Shown here piece by piece: positions 16,374 to 24,437 of a stretch of DNA of 41,818 nucleotides. Position 1 is the first letter of the stretch; every line of letters begins with the position of its first letter. A program made the position numbers and the translations under genes. Below the pieces are notes generated by a model. It saw only the letters and a list, made by a program, of their open reading frames with translations, was not told the origin of the DNA and made no database searches. The DNA comes from CAZIKB01 sp964539665 (GTDB lineage Bacteria > Zhuqueibacterota > Zhuqueibacteria > Oceanimicrobiales > Oceanimicrobiaceae), in the NCBI GenBank assembly GCA_964539665.1, contig CAZIKB010000054.1, forward strand, positions 1-41,818. The letters are read 5' to 3'.

Positions 16374-19070
16374 CTAACTTCTTAGCCTTCTCGCTGCTGC
16401 CGCTCCTTCTTTTTCACGTTTTTGGCGGCGTACGAAAATATACACACCAAAAATAAAGACCGGTATTGGCGGACCGAACGCTGCAAAGAATTTAATATTA
16501 CGCTGGATGCTGTGAATCTGTGCTTCTTTATTTTCGTTGCTGCGTTGGATTTTGGCTTCTTTTTCAGCTTCAATGGTCGCCTTTAATGCCTCAAATTTTC
16601 GGTTTTCAACTTCCTGCAAGTTCCTGGTCATTATCTGCTTGGTTTGGTCATCAAGATCAGTACGCTGGCGAACTTCACCAACTTTTTCATTTAATCGTCG
16701 CTGCGCTTCTGCCAGAGCCTGGGATGCTTCGGTTTCAGCTACCTGTTCTTCCTGACTTCGCCTTTCTTCGTACTCGCGGGTTTGTGCCTCAACGCGATCC
16801 AGGGTTCTATGTTTCACCCGCTTGTTCCGAAGCGCAATGAATGACTCATCGCCCACAAGTATGTCCATACAGTTCATGAAGAATGTAACATTATCGAAGT
16901 TCAGATTGCCAAGGGCTCGTTTACGAATCTCAAAAAATTCCTGAGAAATAAAATCGAGATCTGAGATGACAATGGTATTCACACTTTTTGGCGCTTTTGT
17001 AGAATCTTCTGGCGTACTTTGTCCTTTAATGTGGCCGGCAAGTATAAAATCCAGACTATTAGGTCTATATCCAGACCTTGGTTGAGTTAATTGAATGCCA
17101 AAGAAACTGCGTTGCACTAACTGATTATAATTTAATGAACCAGAAACCACGCTGCTTTTTATTAAAGGCTGAAACTCATAGCTGGTATTGGCTGCTTTAT
17201 TAACTGTGCCTGGATAGAGGAAAACGAGTTCCTGCAGGTCAGCGCTGCCTTTATGTTCTTCATTAAAGACTTCTGGATTCTGATTAGCCCTGCCTACAAA
17301 AACAATTTCTTTTTGCAAATGAGCTAAATTTGGGTGTGGATTGTAGTTGTCCCAGATAACCTGGGCTTTATTCCAACTTACTCCTAAAGTAGTCAACAGT
17401 GCGTGAATATTTCCCTTAGGTTTGGGTTGGGGACCCTGATTTCTCATAAAGGGATTGGTATTTGCGCCGCTTTGTTCTGAAGGTGACATACCCACATTTG
17501 TGATGGTTAATGGATCAATCAACAGCAAAGTCGGATGGCCTTCTTCAATATAATCTAAAAGATTGTCCATTTCTTCCTGGGGTAAAGCCGAAGGTAAAGC
17601 TACCAACAATGCATCATAAACTGCTGTAATTGGGCTGGTTGCTGATACCTGTTCCACGTTGTATTGTTTTTTTAATTCGTCTACAACTGGCCATGCAGGA
17701 CTACTTCTCATAGTTTGATAGTCAAAGCCACCAAACAATTTGGCCTCGGTGGTTAGCACACCAATTTTTTTGCGGGTCGTTTTGGCTACTACTCTGATAC
17801 TTCTGGTTAATTCATATTCAACTGGCAAGCCGCGATCAAAGAATGGGATAACCTGTTCTTCAGCTCCGCCTGTAAATGCTACGCCAAGAAAAACCTGTGA
17901 AAAGCCAGCCCCGGCGCTTCCAACATTTGGAACTTCTCTGGGTGTTATACCAAATTTTTCTCGGGCGTCACGAGCTTCATCGGTATAAGGTTCAGTATTA
18001 TGAATCATCACCTGAACGCGATCCCCGCCAATCGCATCGATTTCATGCAAAGAACCTAACAAATTTGATTGGGTTTGCACCAATTGCTGCGGTACATCCT
18101 TACTGATGAATGCCTGGATAAATACTGGCCGGTCATCAGATAGTTCATTAAGGAGATTGTGAGTTTCATCAGAAAGCGAATGTAATTGTTCGGCTGTGAC
18201 ATCTAAACGTAAACTCGCAATATTGAATATTACATTTAAGCTGATAACTGCAATAACTATGGCTACAGAACGAACGGTCTGGTGTACCCACATTTTATAT
18301 CCATCAGCTTCAACAGGCCAGTGGCGACGTCCGATGATGAGTACGTTTAAATATAACATTATTCCTGCGACAGAAAGAAAATACAGCAGTCCCGAAAAAC
18401 TGACTATTCCCCGGGCAAAATCTCCGAAATGATCATATACTCCTAATGGGGAAACCATATTTCTGAGGCCTTCACTAACGACATTGGCAGCCGAGTCAAT
18501 GAATACAAATAATGAGCAAAAAATTGCTCCCAGAACAAAGGCAATTGTAACATTAGCAGTCAGCAGAGACGCCAGCATGCCGGTAGAAATAAGCGCAGCG
18601 CCAATGAACCAGTATCCCATGTAGTTACCAATTAATAGTCCCAGGTCCGGACTGCCAAGCCAGACTAAAATAAAAAAATGACTAATAAATGATAGAATCA
18701 GTGATGCAGAATAGATACAGGTGGTGGCAAAATATTTTCCTAAAACAATTTCAAAATCTGTTGCAGGCAATGTAAGCAGCAATTCATCGGTACCCTGTTT
18801 ATGTTCATCGGCCCAAATTCCCATGGTTAGTGCAGGGATAAAAAACAAGAGTAAATATGGGAATAACATATTCAACTGATCAAGGTTGGCTAAATTATTT
18901 AAGAAAAAACGCTCCTGCCAAAATGCTGCTGCCGCGCTCAGGAATATAAATAATGTAATAAATACATATCCCGTAGGATTGCTAAAATACATATGCAAAT
19001 CACGTTTAACTATGGATTGCACAAAATTAAAGTTTATATTAATTCTGAAATTTTTAAAATCTAAATTCAT
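16374..19070 (-). CDS. GldF-GldG fusion: ABC permease with auxiliary substrate-binding-like region
   Basis: This 898-residue protein joins two usually separate parts. Residues ~30-260 contain six hydrophobic helices of an ABC-2 permease (GldF-like; FWQERFFLNNLANLDQLN then LFPYLLLFFIPALTMGIWAD). A further helix near 265-285 starts the GldG-like part (DVTAEQLHSLSDETHNLL, YELTRSIRVVAKTTRKKIGVL), i.e. the ABC_transp_aux region, to ~730. A long charged coiled coil (~750-855, rich in E, R, Q and A) and a final transmembrane helix (FAAFGPPIPVFIFGVYIFV) close the protein. AGGAGG precedes the start, which overlaps the stop of the ATPase gene by 4 nt. Confidence 0.86.
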   Translation of the reverse strand: MNLDFKNFRININFNFVQSIVKRDLHMYFSNPTGYVFITLFIFLSAAAAFWQERFFLNNLANLDQLNMLFPYLLLFFIPALTMGIWADEHKQGTDELLLTLPATDFEIVLGKYFATTCIYSASLILSFISHFFILVWLGSPDLGLLIGNYMGYWFIGAALISTGMLASLLTANVTIAFVLGAIFCSLFVFIDSAANVVSEGLRNMVSPLGVYDHFGDFARGIVSFSGLLYFLSVAGIMLYLNVLIIGRRHWPVEADGYKMWVHQTVRSVAIVIAVISLNVIFNIASLRLDVTAEQLHSLSDETHNLLNELSDDRPVFIQAFISKDVPQQLVQTQSNLLGSLHEIDAIGGDRVQVMIHNTEPYTDEARDAREKFGITPREVPNVGSAGAGFSQVFLGVAFTGGAEEQVIPFFDRGLPVEYELTRSIRVVAKTTRKKIGVLTTEAKLFGGFDYQTMRSSPAWPVVDELKKQYNVEQVSATSPITAVYDALLVALPSALPQEEMDNLLDYIEEGHPTLLLIDPLTITNVGMSPSEQSGANTNPFMRNQGPQPKPKGNIHALLTTLGVSWNKAQVIWDNYNPHPNLAHLQKEIVFVGRANQNPEVFNEEHKGSADLQELVFLYPGTVNKAANTSYEFQPLIKSSVVSGSLNYNQLVQRSFFGIQLTQPRSGYRPNSLDFILAGHIKGQSTPEDSTKAPKSVNTIVISDLDFISQEFFEIRKRALGNLNFDNVTFFMNCMDILVGDESFIALRNKRVKHRTLDRVEAQTREYEERRSQEEQVAETEASQALAEAQRRLNEKVGEVRQRTDLDDQTKQIMTRNLQEVENRKFEALKATIEAEKEAKIQRSNENKEAQIHSIQRNIKFFAAFGPPIPVFIFGVYIFVRRQKREKEGAAAARRLRS

Positions 19071-19837
19071 GCGTGTACCTCCTCCTTAACTTCACTTTTT
19101 GGTGGTCGACCATGATTGGTCAGACGATAAAATGGCTCTTCCAGGGAACCTTTTTCTTTCATATCTTCCGGTGTACCATCGTAAATCAGCCGGCCTTCAT
19201 GTACAAATAAAACCCGATCAGAAATGGCGCTAACTTCCTGCAGAATGTGAGTTGAATGCAGTATGGTTTTAGTTTTGCCTAATTTTTTGATGTTATCACG
19301 AAATTCACGGATTTGGTTGGGATCTAAACCTGCGGTTGGTTCATCCATAATTAATACATCAGGATCATGTAACAGCGCCTGGGCTAAACCTACTCGCTGC
19401 TTGAATCCTCGTGAGAGTTTATCAATCGGTTTCTCAAGAACGAGCTGAAGCGCACATTGCTCAATCACTGTCTCAAGCCTTTTTTTCAGAAAAGACGGTT
19501 CAAGGCCTCTGGCCTCACCAAAAAAGTTTAATAGTTCCAAAGGGGTCATATCTTGATAAAGAGGACCGTTCTCCGGCAAATACCCCAATTTCTTTGATGC
19601 TTCTAATCGGGATTGCCTGATGTCCAGTCCAGCGATTGATGCAGAGCCCTCACTGGCAGCCAGGAAACCACTCAGGATTTTTATGGTGGTTGATTTGCCA
19701 GCGCCATTTGGACCAAGAAAGGCTACAATTTGACCTTCGGGGATAGCAAAAGAAATATCCTTAATTGCTACAAAATGTCCGTAGTATTTACTCAATCCGT
19801 TTGCTTCAATCATAACGTTTGTAGATTTTTTTGTCAT
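19067..19837 (-). CDS. ABC transporter ATP-binding protein (GldA-like)
   Basis: The 256-residue ATPase has Walker A GPNGAGKS (42-49), the signature LSRGFKQRV (141-149), Walker B VLIMDEP (161-167), the D-loop TAGLD, and His197 as the switch residue. The sequence around YLPENGPLY (86-94) is typical of ABC-2/GldA/CcmA-type exporters. It is the first gene of the operon and overlaps the fused permease by 4 nt; GAGGAG precedes its ATG. It powers the GldF-GldG fusion protein. Function by family: gliding-associated or general ABC-2 export; no motility genes are seen here. Confidence 0.92.
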   Translation of the reverse strand: MTKKSTNVMIEANGLSKYYGHFVAIKDISFAIPEGQIVAFLGPNGAGKSTTIKILSGFLAASEGSASIAGLDIRQSRLEASKKLGYLPENGPLYQDMTPLELLNFFGEARGLEPSFLKKRLETVIEQCALQLVLEKPIDKLSRGFKQRVGLAQALLHDPDVLIMDEPTAGLDPNQIREFRDNIKKLGKTKTILHSTHILQEVSAISDRVLFVHEGRLIYDGTPEDMKEKGSLEEPFYRLTNHGRPPKSEVKEEVHA

Positions 19838-20613
19838 TTCTCTCCTCTTATTAGATTTTTATATTAAGGGGATTAATATTTGAAAATATCCATTAATATT
19901 TTTATCGAAATAGTTGAAATATTTAGTGGATAATTTATTAAACCTAATCCCCGGAACGTAAATATATTTTCATAAAATTTCACTGTTAATTATTATTTAC
20001 CAACTTATTATTTAATATACAGCAACAGGAATTTTTGCTTGTTACGGTAAGAAAATCAAACTTAAAAACGCATAAAGTACGTTAAGGGTTCCCCAAATTC
20101 TTATTTTTTTGTAAAAAATCCTTGTAACATGCTCAGTACAAAGTATAACAAAGTCGCAATGTTGTGCAAAGCCTAGTATTCATATCAAATGGAACGATTT
20201 CTAATTATCATCGCAATATTCAATGGCATACATTAGCCAAAGCTGTTGTCTCAGTCACAAAGTCATTCATGGTAATTCGGTCATTAAGTCACTAACAACA
20301 AATGACAGCTAATAATCAGAATACGACGATTCATTTATGTTTATTCTCAAATGTACGTTATTTGGGATTCACTCGATTAGTATCTTGATACAGTGACTAT
20401 TTTACAAATTGAAGTGTTATTACAGGTGTTTTTAAGAATTCGCTAATTCTCATTGATTAACATAATACGTAATATTACAGTTGTTTCAAATTATTTTATT
20501 TCTAAATTAAAAATTATAAACAATTAAACAAGATAATAATAACATTAACCTATCATATTAATCAAAGATTCATTATATGAGGAAGATTTATGAGCCTCAA
20601 AACTAGTCCCGAA
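19838..20613. other. 776-nt AT-rich gap upstream of the cassette array
   Basis: No reading frame with family features or good codon structure was found. It must hold the promoter of the minus-strand ABC operon (near 19850-19950). The segment 20040-20613 may be the non-coding beginning of the cassette array, since the first attC-like palindrome starts at 20614. No integrase gene or primary attachment site was recognised. Confidence 0.5.
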
Positions 20614-20696
20614 ACCTAACGATAAATGTTTTGCCGTTTCTGTACTTCATTACATAATGAATGTTTTACAGAAACTGTTCAATCACTTGGTTGAAC
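20614..20696 (+). repeat. attC-like palindrome 1
   Basis: Starts ACCTAAC (20614-20620) and ends GTTGAAC (20690-20696); both match the integron core consensus. Inside, GTTTCTGTA (20636-20644) pairs with TACAGAAAC around an AT-rich loop. Positions ~20635-20690 are homologous to the 3' ends of the three 0.6-kb repeats (22937-22992 and equivalents). An alternative is that it is only a degenerate copy of that repeat end. Confidence 0.55.
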
Positions 20697-20856
20697 GAAA
20701 CCGCTTCTAGACTTAGTCCAACATTAAGGTGTTTGCTAAATGAGTCGATATAAATTGAAAGCAAACCAACTTACAGTATTAAAATTAACATTAAAATCCT
20801 ATCCAAAAATATATTGCGAACTGTAAGCCTAACTAAAAGGATGTAGGAGCTCAATA

Positions 20857-22068
20857 GTGGAGTTTTTTTTAGCAAGACAGCCAATTTTTAACAAACAACA
20901 AAAAGTCTTTGCTTATGAGCTATTATATAGATCTGGATTAAATAATTATTATGATCATTGGAATGGAGACCACGCCACGTCTTCGGTTCTCACTCATAGT
21001 TTTATCACTATCGGTTTAGATACGCTCACCAGGGGAAAAATGGCTTTCATAAATTTTACACGAAATTTGTTGTTAAAAGAACTCGCCACGGTTTTCCCAA
21101 ATGATTTAATGGCTGTGGAGATCACAGAAAATATAGAACCGGATGAGGAGATTGTAGCCACCTGTCATAAATTAAAACAGTTAGGTTATCTTTTAGCTTT
21201 GGATGATTTTGTCTTCAATCCTCAGTTAGCACCATTAATCGAATTGGTCGATATCATAAAGGTTGATTTTGTTAACACAAAACCCGATGAAAGAAGGTCA
21301 GTGATTGAAAAAATAAATTCAAAAAAGATAAAATTCCTGGCGGAAAAAGTCGAGACAATTGATGAATTCAACGAGGCAATGGAGATAGGCTATTCTTTGT
21401 TTCAGGGTTATTTTTTCGCCAAACCAGTAATCATTTCAGGTCGAGATGTGCCGGCTTACAAGCTAAATTACCTGCAAATATTGCAAGAAGTCAATCGGCC
21501 TGAATTAGACTACAATCAATTAGAAAAAATATTTAAGAGGGATGTCACCCTTTCCTACAAACTCTTAAGATATATTAATTCAGCTTTTTTCGGTTTTCCT
21601 AATAAAATTCTCTCCATACGACATGCACTGGCTCTTTTAGGTTTACGTGAGGCTAAAAAATGGTTGTCCCTTATTGCCTTGAATAGTATGGGTAAAGATA
21701 AGTCGGAAGAACTTGTGTTGAATTCTCTAATGAGAGCCAATCTTTGTGAGTTATTAGCCCCACTGGTTGGATTAGGGGATCGAGCCTCTGAACTTTTTCT
21801 GATGGGATTGTTTTCTATGATTGACGCCTTTCTTGATCAACCCTTATCTGATATTTTGGTAAAACTTCCGATATGCGACGACATTAAGAATGCCTTGTTG
21901 GGAGAAAAAAACCGTTTGCGAGATGTATATGACTTAGTGATATTTTATGAGAAAGGTAATTGGGAACAAGTTTTCACACTATTATCCAACTATAAGTCAG
22001 TAGAAAAAGAACTCCCGGCTCTTTTTATCAAAACGATTGAACAGGCCAATCAAATCTTTCCCAATTAA
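20857..22068 (+). CDS. EAL-like/HDOD signalling protein (YuxH-type)
   Basis: The 403-residue protein has an N-terminal EAL-like domain (residues ~1-195: FLARQPIFNKQQKVFAYELLYR; LALDDFV; VDIIKVDFV; FLAEKVET; LFQGYFFAKP). The canonical EAL is replaced by ELL. A C-terminal HDOD domain follows (~200-400: ILQEVNRPELDYNQLEKIF; LSYKLLRYINSAFFG; LGLREAKKWLSLIAL). YuxH-type proteins of this kind are thought to be regulatory and often inactive as c-di-GMP phosphodiesterases. The start is GTG at 20857 with AGGAG upstream; the N-terminus then matches the family exactly. It is probably the first cassette gene of the array, 160 nt after attC-like palindrome 1. Confidence 0.85.
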   Translation: MEFFLARQPIFNKQQKVFAYELLYRSGLNNYYDHWNGDHATSSVLTHSFITIGLDTLTRGKMAFINFTRNLLLKELATVFPNDLMAVEITENIEPDEEIVATCHKLKQLGYLLALDDFVFNPQLAPLIELVDIIKVDFVNTKPDERRSVIEKINSKKIKFLAEKVETIDEFNEAMEIGYSLFQGYFFAKPVIISGRDVPAYKLNYLQILQEVNRPELDYNQLEKIFKRDVTLSYKLLRYINSAFFGFPNKILSIRHALALLGLREAKKWLSLIALNSMGKDKSEELVLNSLMRANLCELLAPLVGLGDRASELFLMGLFSMIDAFLDQPLSDILVKLPICDDIKNALLGEKNRLRDVYDLVIFYEKGNWEQVFTLLSNYKSVEKELPALFIKTIEQANQIFPN

Positions 22069-22152
22069 TTTAATTACATCATTTTTTAGAAAATAAATAT
22101 TGCACAACTCGACGAAGACCCGGTAGGTTACCCATCCGGACTAGAGGGAAGC

Positions 22153-22452
22153 ATGAAATCGGTCGCCGTAAAACTACCTGGAAGAAAGAACTGTAGTGTT
22201 TTGACTTATAGCGATTTTCCCGTTCAACTTTGGAATAGAATTGATGACACAATCTACATAGGCTCTACTTCTGTTCTGCGTCGCTCTAGACAAAACTGTG
22301 TTTTCGCTGTACCTGTTGGTGTCCCCGGTATTAAGGTGACATTTTTGGATCACTTTGATGAACTACAAAAGCGTGGGTTTACGGTGTTAGTTCAGCAAGC
22401 TAAATCCCCTATAGCCCTTCGCAGCTCACGCCAGATGTTCAGGAACTATTAA
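22153..22452 (+). CDS. Hypothetical protein, C-terminus encoded by the repeat
   Basis: A 99-codon frame starts at ATG 22153 with AGGGA closely upstream. The first ~78 residues (MKSVAVKLPGRKNCSVLTYS...) are unique; the tail QQAKSPIALRSSRQMFRNY is read from the start of repeat copy A. The same tail frame is open in copies C and D (LIQQTKSP..., LIQQAKSP...). I recognise no family. It may be a genuine small cassette gene whose end was replaced by the repeat, or a chance frame. Confidence 0.35.
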   Translation: MKSVAVKLPGRKNCSVLTYSDFPVQLWNRIDDTIYIGSTSVLRRSRQNCVFAVPVGVPGIKVTFLDHFDELQKRGFTVLVQQAKSPIALRSSRQMFRNY

Positions 22453-22992
22453 CATAAATTATCTCTTACACTTTTAATATCAACTATTCATACTTCAAAC
22501 TATCCACCGGATTTGCCTGTGCAGCTTTAATCGCCTGAGTGCTCACTGTTAACAGTGCAACAATTAGCGTCAATCCGCCAGCCATCACAAAGACCCACCA
22601 GCTAATTTCAATTCGATAAGCAAAGCCTTTGAGCCATTTACCCATGTAGTAATAGATTGCCCGTGTCGGATTACAGGATTTTTCAGAAAAGCAACCTATG
22701 GAACATGAATATTATTCGGAATGTTTTCCACAGGTTGTAAATAAGCCTCTGTTGGATAAAATACATATTTGAACGTTTAGCAGAACATTCAAAAGATGTA
22801 TGATATTTTTAAAAATGCAGTTTTTTATTGTGTTTTGAAAGTACATTAAATATATTGGTGTTATACCAAATAAAATGAGTTGCTTACTTCTTCTGTCCGG
22901 TGCATGAGGAAAGCGGAACACAGTAGCGAAGTTAGCCAGTTTCTGTATGTCATTACAATTTGAACGTTTTACAGAAACTGTACACGCACTTG
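22387..22992 (+). repeat. 0.6-kb repeat, copy A
   Basis: Copy A begins TTAGTTCAGCAAGCTAAATC, right after a G (GTTAGTT), and ends ...CGCACTTG. The first ~275 nt are homologous to 32474-32749, i.e. the flank and last ~60 codons of the MacB/FtsX-like permease in minus orientation. In this copy the permease frame is still open (...WWVFVMAGGLTLIVALLTV...NPVDSLKYE). After a junction at ~22661 (AGATTGCC/CGTGTCGG) come ~330 nt shared only with copies B and C. The 3' end holds two successive palindromes (22882-22936 and 22937-22980, CAGTTTCTGTA/TACAGAAACTG) that look like attC arms. The next cassette gene begins 27 nt later. Confidence 0.85.
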
Positions 22993-23018
22993 TAAGCATA
23001 AAATAATAAGGATAGGTT

Positions 23019-23309
23019 ATGACTACAAAAGAAAAGTTATTTGAAAATAAATCAATGATAAACAAAATAGCTACGAAACATGGTGCCTATGATATTCGCG
23101 TATTTGGCTCTGTTTCACGAGGAGAAGATAGAGAAGATAGCGATATTGATTTATTAGTAAAAACTAAAAAAAATACCAGTCCTTGGTTTCCAGGGGGACT
23201 AATTGCAGATTTAGAAAATATTTTAGGGCAGAAAGTTGAGGTTGTAACAGAGAAAGGACTTAACAACTTAATTCGTGAACAAGTACTTGGAGAGGCAATC
23301 CCTTTATGA
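23019..23309 (+). CDS. mntA: Nucleotidyltransferase antitoxin, MntA family
   Basis: The 96-residue protein is a minimal nucleotidyltransferase: GSVSRGEDREDSDIDLLV at residues 30-47 is the GSxxRG...SDIDLLV catalytic loop, with Asp42 and Asp44 as metal ligands. MntA antitoxins neutralise HepT toxins by AMPylating a tyrosine near the HEPN active site. The HepT-like gene follows with a 4-nt overlap. AAGGA precedes the ATG. Together they form a cassette between repeat copy A and the attC at 23645. Confidence 0.88.
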   Translation: MTTKEKLFENKSMINKIATKHGAYDIRVFGSVSRGEDREDSDIDLLVKTKKNTSPWFPGGLIADLENILGQKVEVVTEKGLNNLIREQVLGEAIPL

Positions 23310-23650
23310 AAGATGAAAAAATTTATCTCCAATATATTCTTGAGTGCATTCAAAAAATAGAAGAAGATATTGCTTGTGGACATGAAACATTTATGAATTC
23401 ACATTTATACCAGGATGCCGTATTGCGGAATCTACATACTCTAACAGAATCAACCCAACGAATATCCGAAAGTCTTAAAAATGAACATCCAGAAGTTGAA
23501 TGGAAGAGTATTGCTGCTTTTAGGAATGTTCTTGTCCATGATTACTTAGGAATTGATATAGACAGAATTTGGCAGACTGTATCTCAAGACGTACCTGAAC
23601 TCAAGGCATCAATAAAAAAAATGTTAAAGAAAATAGACAAAAAATGCTAA
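23306..23650 (+). CDS. hepT: HEPN-domain RNase toxin, HepT/DUF86 family
   Basis: The 114-residue protein has the HEPN motif Rx4-6H as RNVLVH (Arg73 to His78), directly followed by DY. This gives HDY, the H-x-Y in which the tyrosine is the target of MntA AMPylation in studied pairs. It acts as an RNase when free of the antitoxin. The start overlaps mntA by 4 nt. The TAA stop (23648-23650) lies within the inverse core site TGCTAAC of the following attC, a typical integron-cassette arrangement. Toxin-antitoxin modules are common in large arrays, where they are thought to stabilise the array. Confidence 0.88.
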   Translation: MKDEKIYLQYILECIQKIEEDIACGHETFMNSHLYQDAVLRNLHTLTESTQRISESLKNEHPEVEWKSIAAFRNVLVHDYLGIDIDRIWQTVSQDVPELKASIKKMLKKIDKKC

Positions 23651-23702
23651 CGCCATTTCAAGTGGACGGCATAAATCGCCGCCACATAAAATGGCGTTCA
23701 GG
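23645..23702 (+). repeat. attC site (after mntA-hepT)
   Basis: A 58-bp imperfect palindrome: TGCTAAC (23645-23651), GCCATTT, then GTGGACGGC (23662-23670), loop ATAAATC, GCCGCCAC (23678-23685), AAATGGC and GTTCAGG (23696-23702). The A at 23666 has no partner, which matches the extrahelical base expected in attC L-box stems. The following sequence is repeat copy B, which is joined exactly at the G/TT cleavage point. Confidence 0.82.
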
Positions 23703-24265
23703 AATTATTAACATAAAATATCTCTTACACCTTTAAATATCAACTATTCATACTTCAAACTATCGACTGGATTAGCCTGTGCAGCTTTAATCGCCTGAGT
23801 GCTCACTGTTTACAGTGCAACGATTAGCGCCAATCCGCCAGCCATCACAAAGAGCCACCAGCTAATTTCAATTCGATATGCAAAGCTGTAGAGCCACATA
23901 CGCATGTAGTAATAGATTGCCCGTGTCGGATTGCTGGATTTTTCAGAAAAGCAACCTATGGAACATGAATATTATTCGGAATGTTTTTTACAAGTTGTAA
24001 ATAGCCTCTGTAGGATAAAATCCATATTTGAATATTTAGCAGGTGGTCTGGATAACATTCAAAAGATGAATGATATTTTAAAACATGCAATATTTTTGTT
24101 GTTTTTTGATATGACATTAAATATATTGGTGACATACAAAATAAAATGAGTTGCTTACTTATTCTGTAAGGTGCCTGCGTGGAGCGCGGAATACAGCAGC
24201 GGAGTTAGTCAGTTTCTGGATATCATTACATTTTGAATGTTTTACAGAAATTGTACAATCACTTG
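23697..24265 (+). repeat. 0.6-kb repeat, copy B
   Basis: Copy B starts at TTCAGGAATTATTAAC, the TT of the attC core GTTCAGG, so it lacks the ~50 nt that precede this point in copies A, C and D. The permease remnant is on the minus strand and has an in-frame stop (GCACTGTAAACAGTG region, 23805-23822). In the second half a plus-strand frame of 63 codons (ATG 23958 to 24149, MEHEYYSECFLQVV...) stays open, while it is broken in copies A and C. The end (...CAATCACTTG) is again palindromic and runs into the attC-like site at 24255. Confidence 0.85.
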
Positions 24266-24307
24266 TTCGCTGTGGCAAAAGTTACCACAACGAACACACG
24301 GTTCAGG
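24255..24307 (+). repeat. attC-like palindrome closing repeat copy B
   Basis: AATCACTTGTTCGCTGTGG pairs imperfectly with CCACAACGAACACACGGTT around CAAAAGTTA, and the core is GTTCAGG (24301-24307). That core is the same heptamer as in the previous attC. The inverse core is degenerate (CAATC instead of AAC). If real, it closes a ~605-nt gene-poor cassette equal to copy B. Confidence 0.58.
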
Positions 24308-24342
24308 AGCCTTTTTTTAACAAGAATTTGTACCATTAGGAT

Positions 24343-24430
24343 CACGAACGGGCGATTTCAACAGACAAGTTATGTCTGGGGAGGAAAAACGTCTCCCCAG
24401 ACATAACTGCTACTGAAGCGCGCGTTAGGG
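24343..24430 (+). repeat. attC site before the 24438 gene
   Basis: An 88-bp palindrome: outer arms AACGGGCGATTTCA (24347-24360) and TGAAGCGCGCGTT (24414-24426) flank a perfect 16-bp stem (24368-24383 with 24393-24408; AGTTATGTCTGGGGAG and its complement) and a 9-nt loop GAAAAACGT. The core is GTTAGGG (24424-24430). With 24255-24307 it bounds a mini-cassette of ~120 nt with no gene. The ATG of the next gene is only 7 nt past the core. Confidence 0.78.
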
Positions 24431-24437
24431 AGTTTTC

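Noticed and set aside
20221..20320. Weak palindrome AGCTGTTGT ... ACAACAAATGACAGCT upstream of the array
   Set aside because: Pairing is interrupted and neither core heptamer is present, so it is not called attC or attI.
22100..22160. GGTAGGTTACCCATCCGG downstream of the EAL-like/HDOD gene resembles part of a c-di-GMP-I riboswitch
   Set aside because: The conserved GGCAAACC and GACGCAAAGCC elements are absent and the site is downstream of the signalling gene.
23958..24149. 63-codon plus-strand frame in repeat copy B
   Set aside because: Broken in copies A and C and without a ribosome site; probably a remnant or chance frame.
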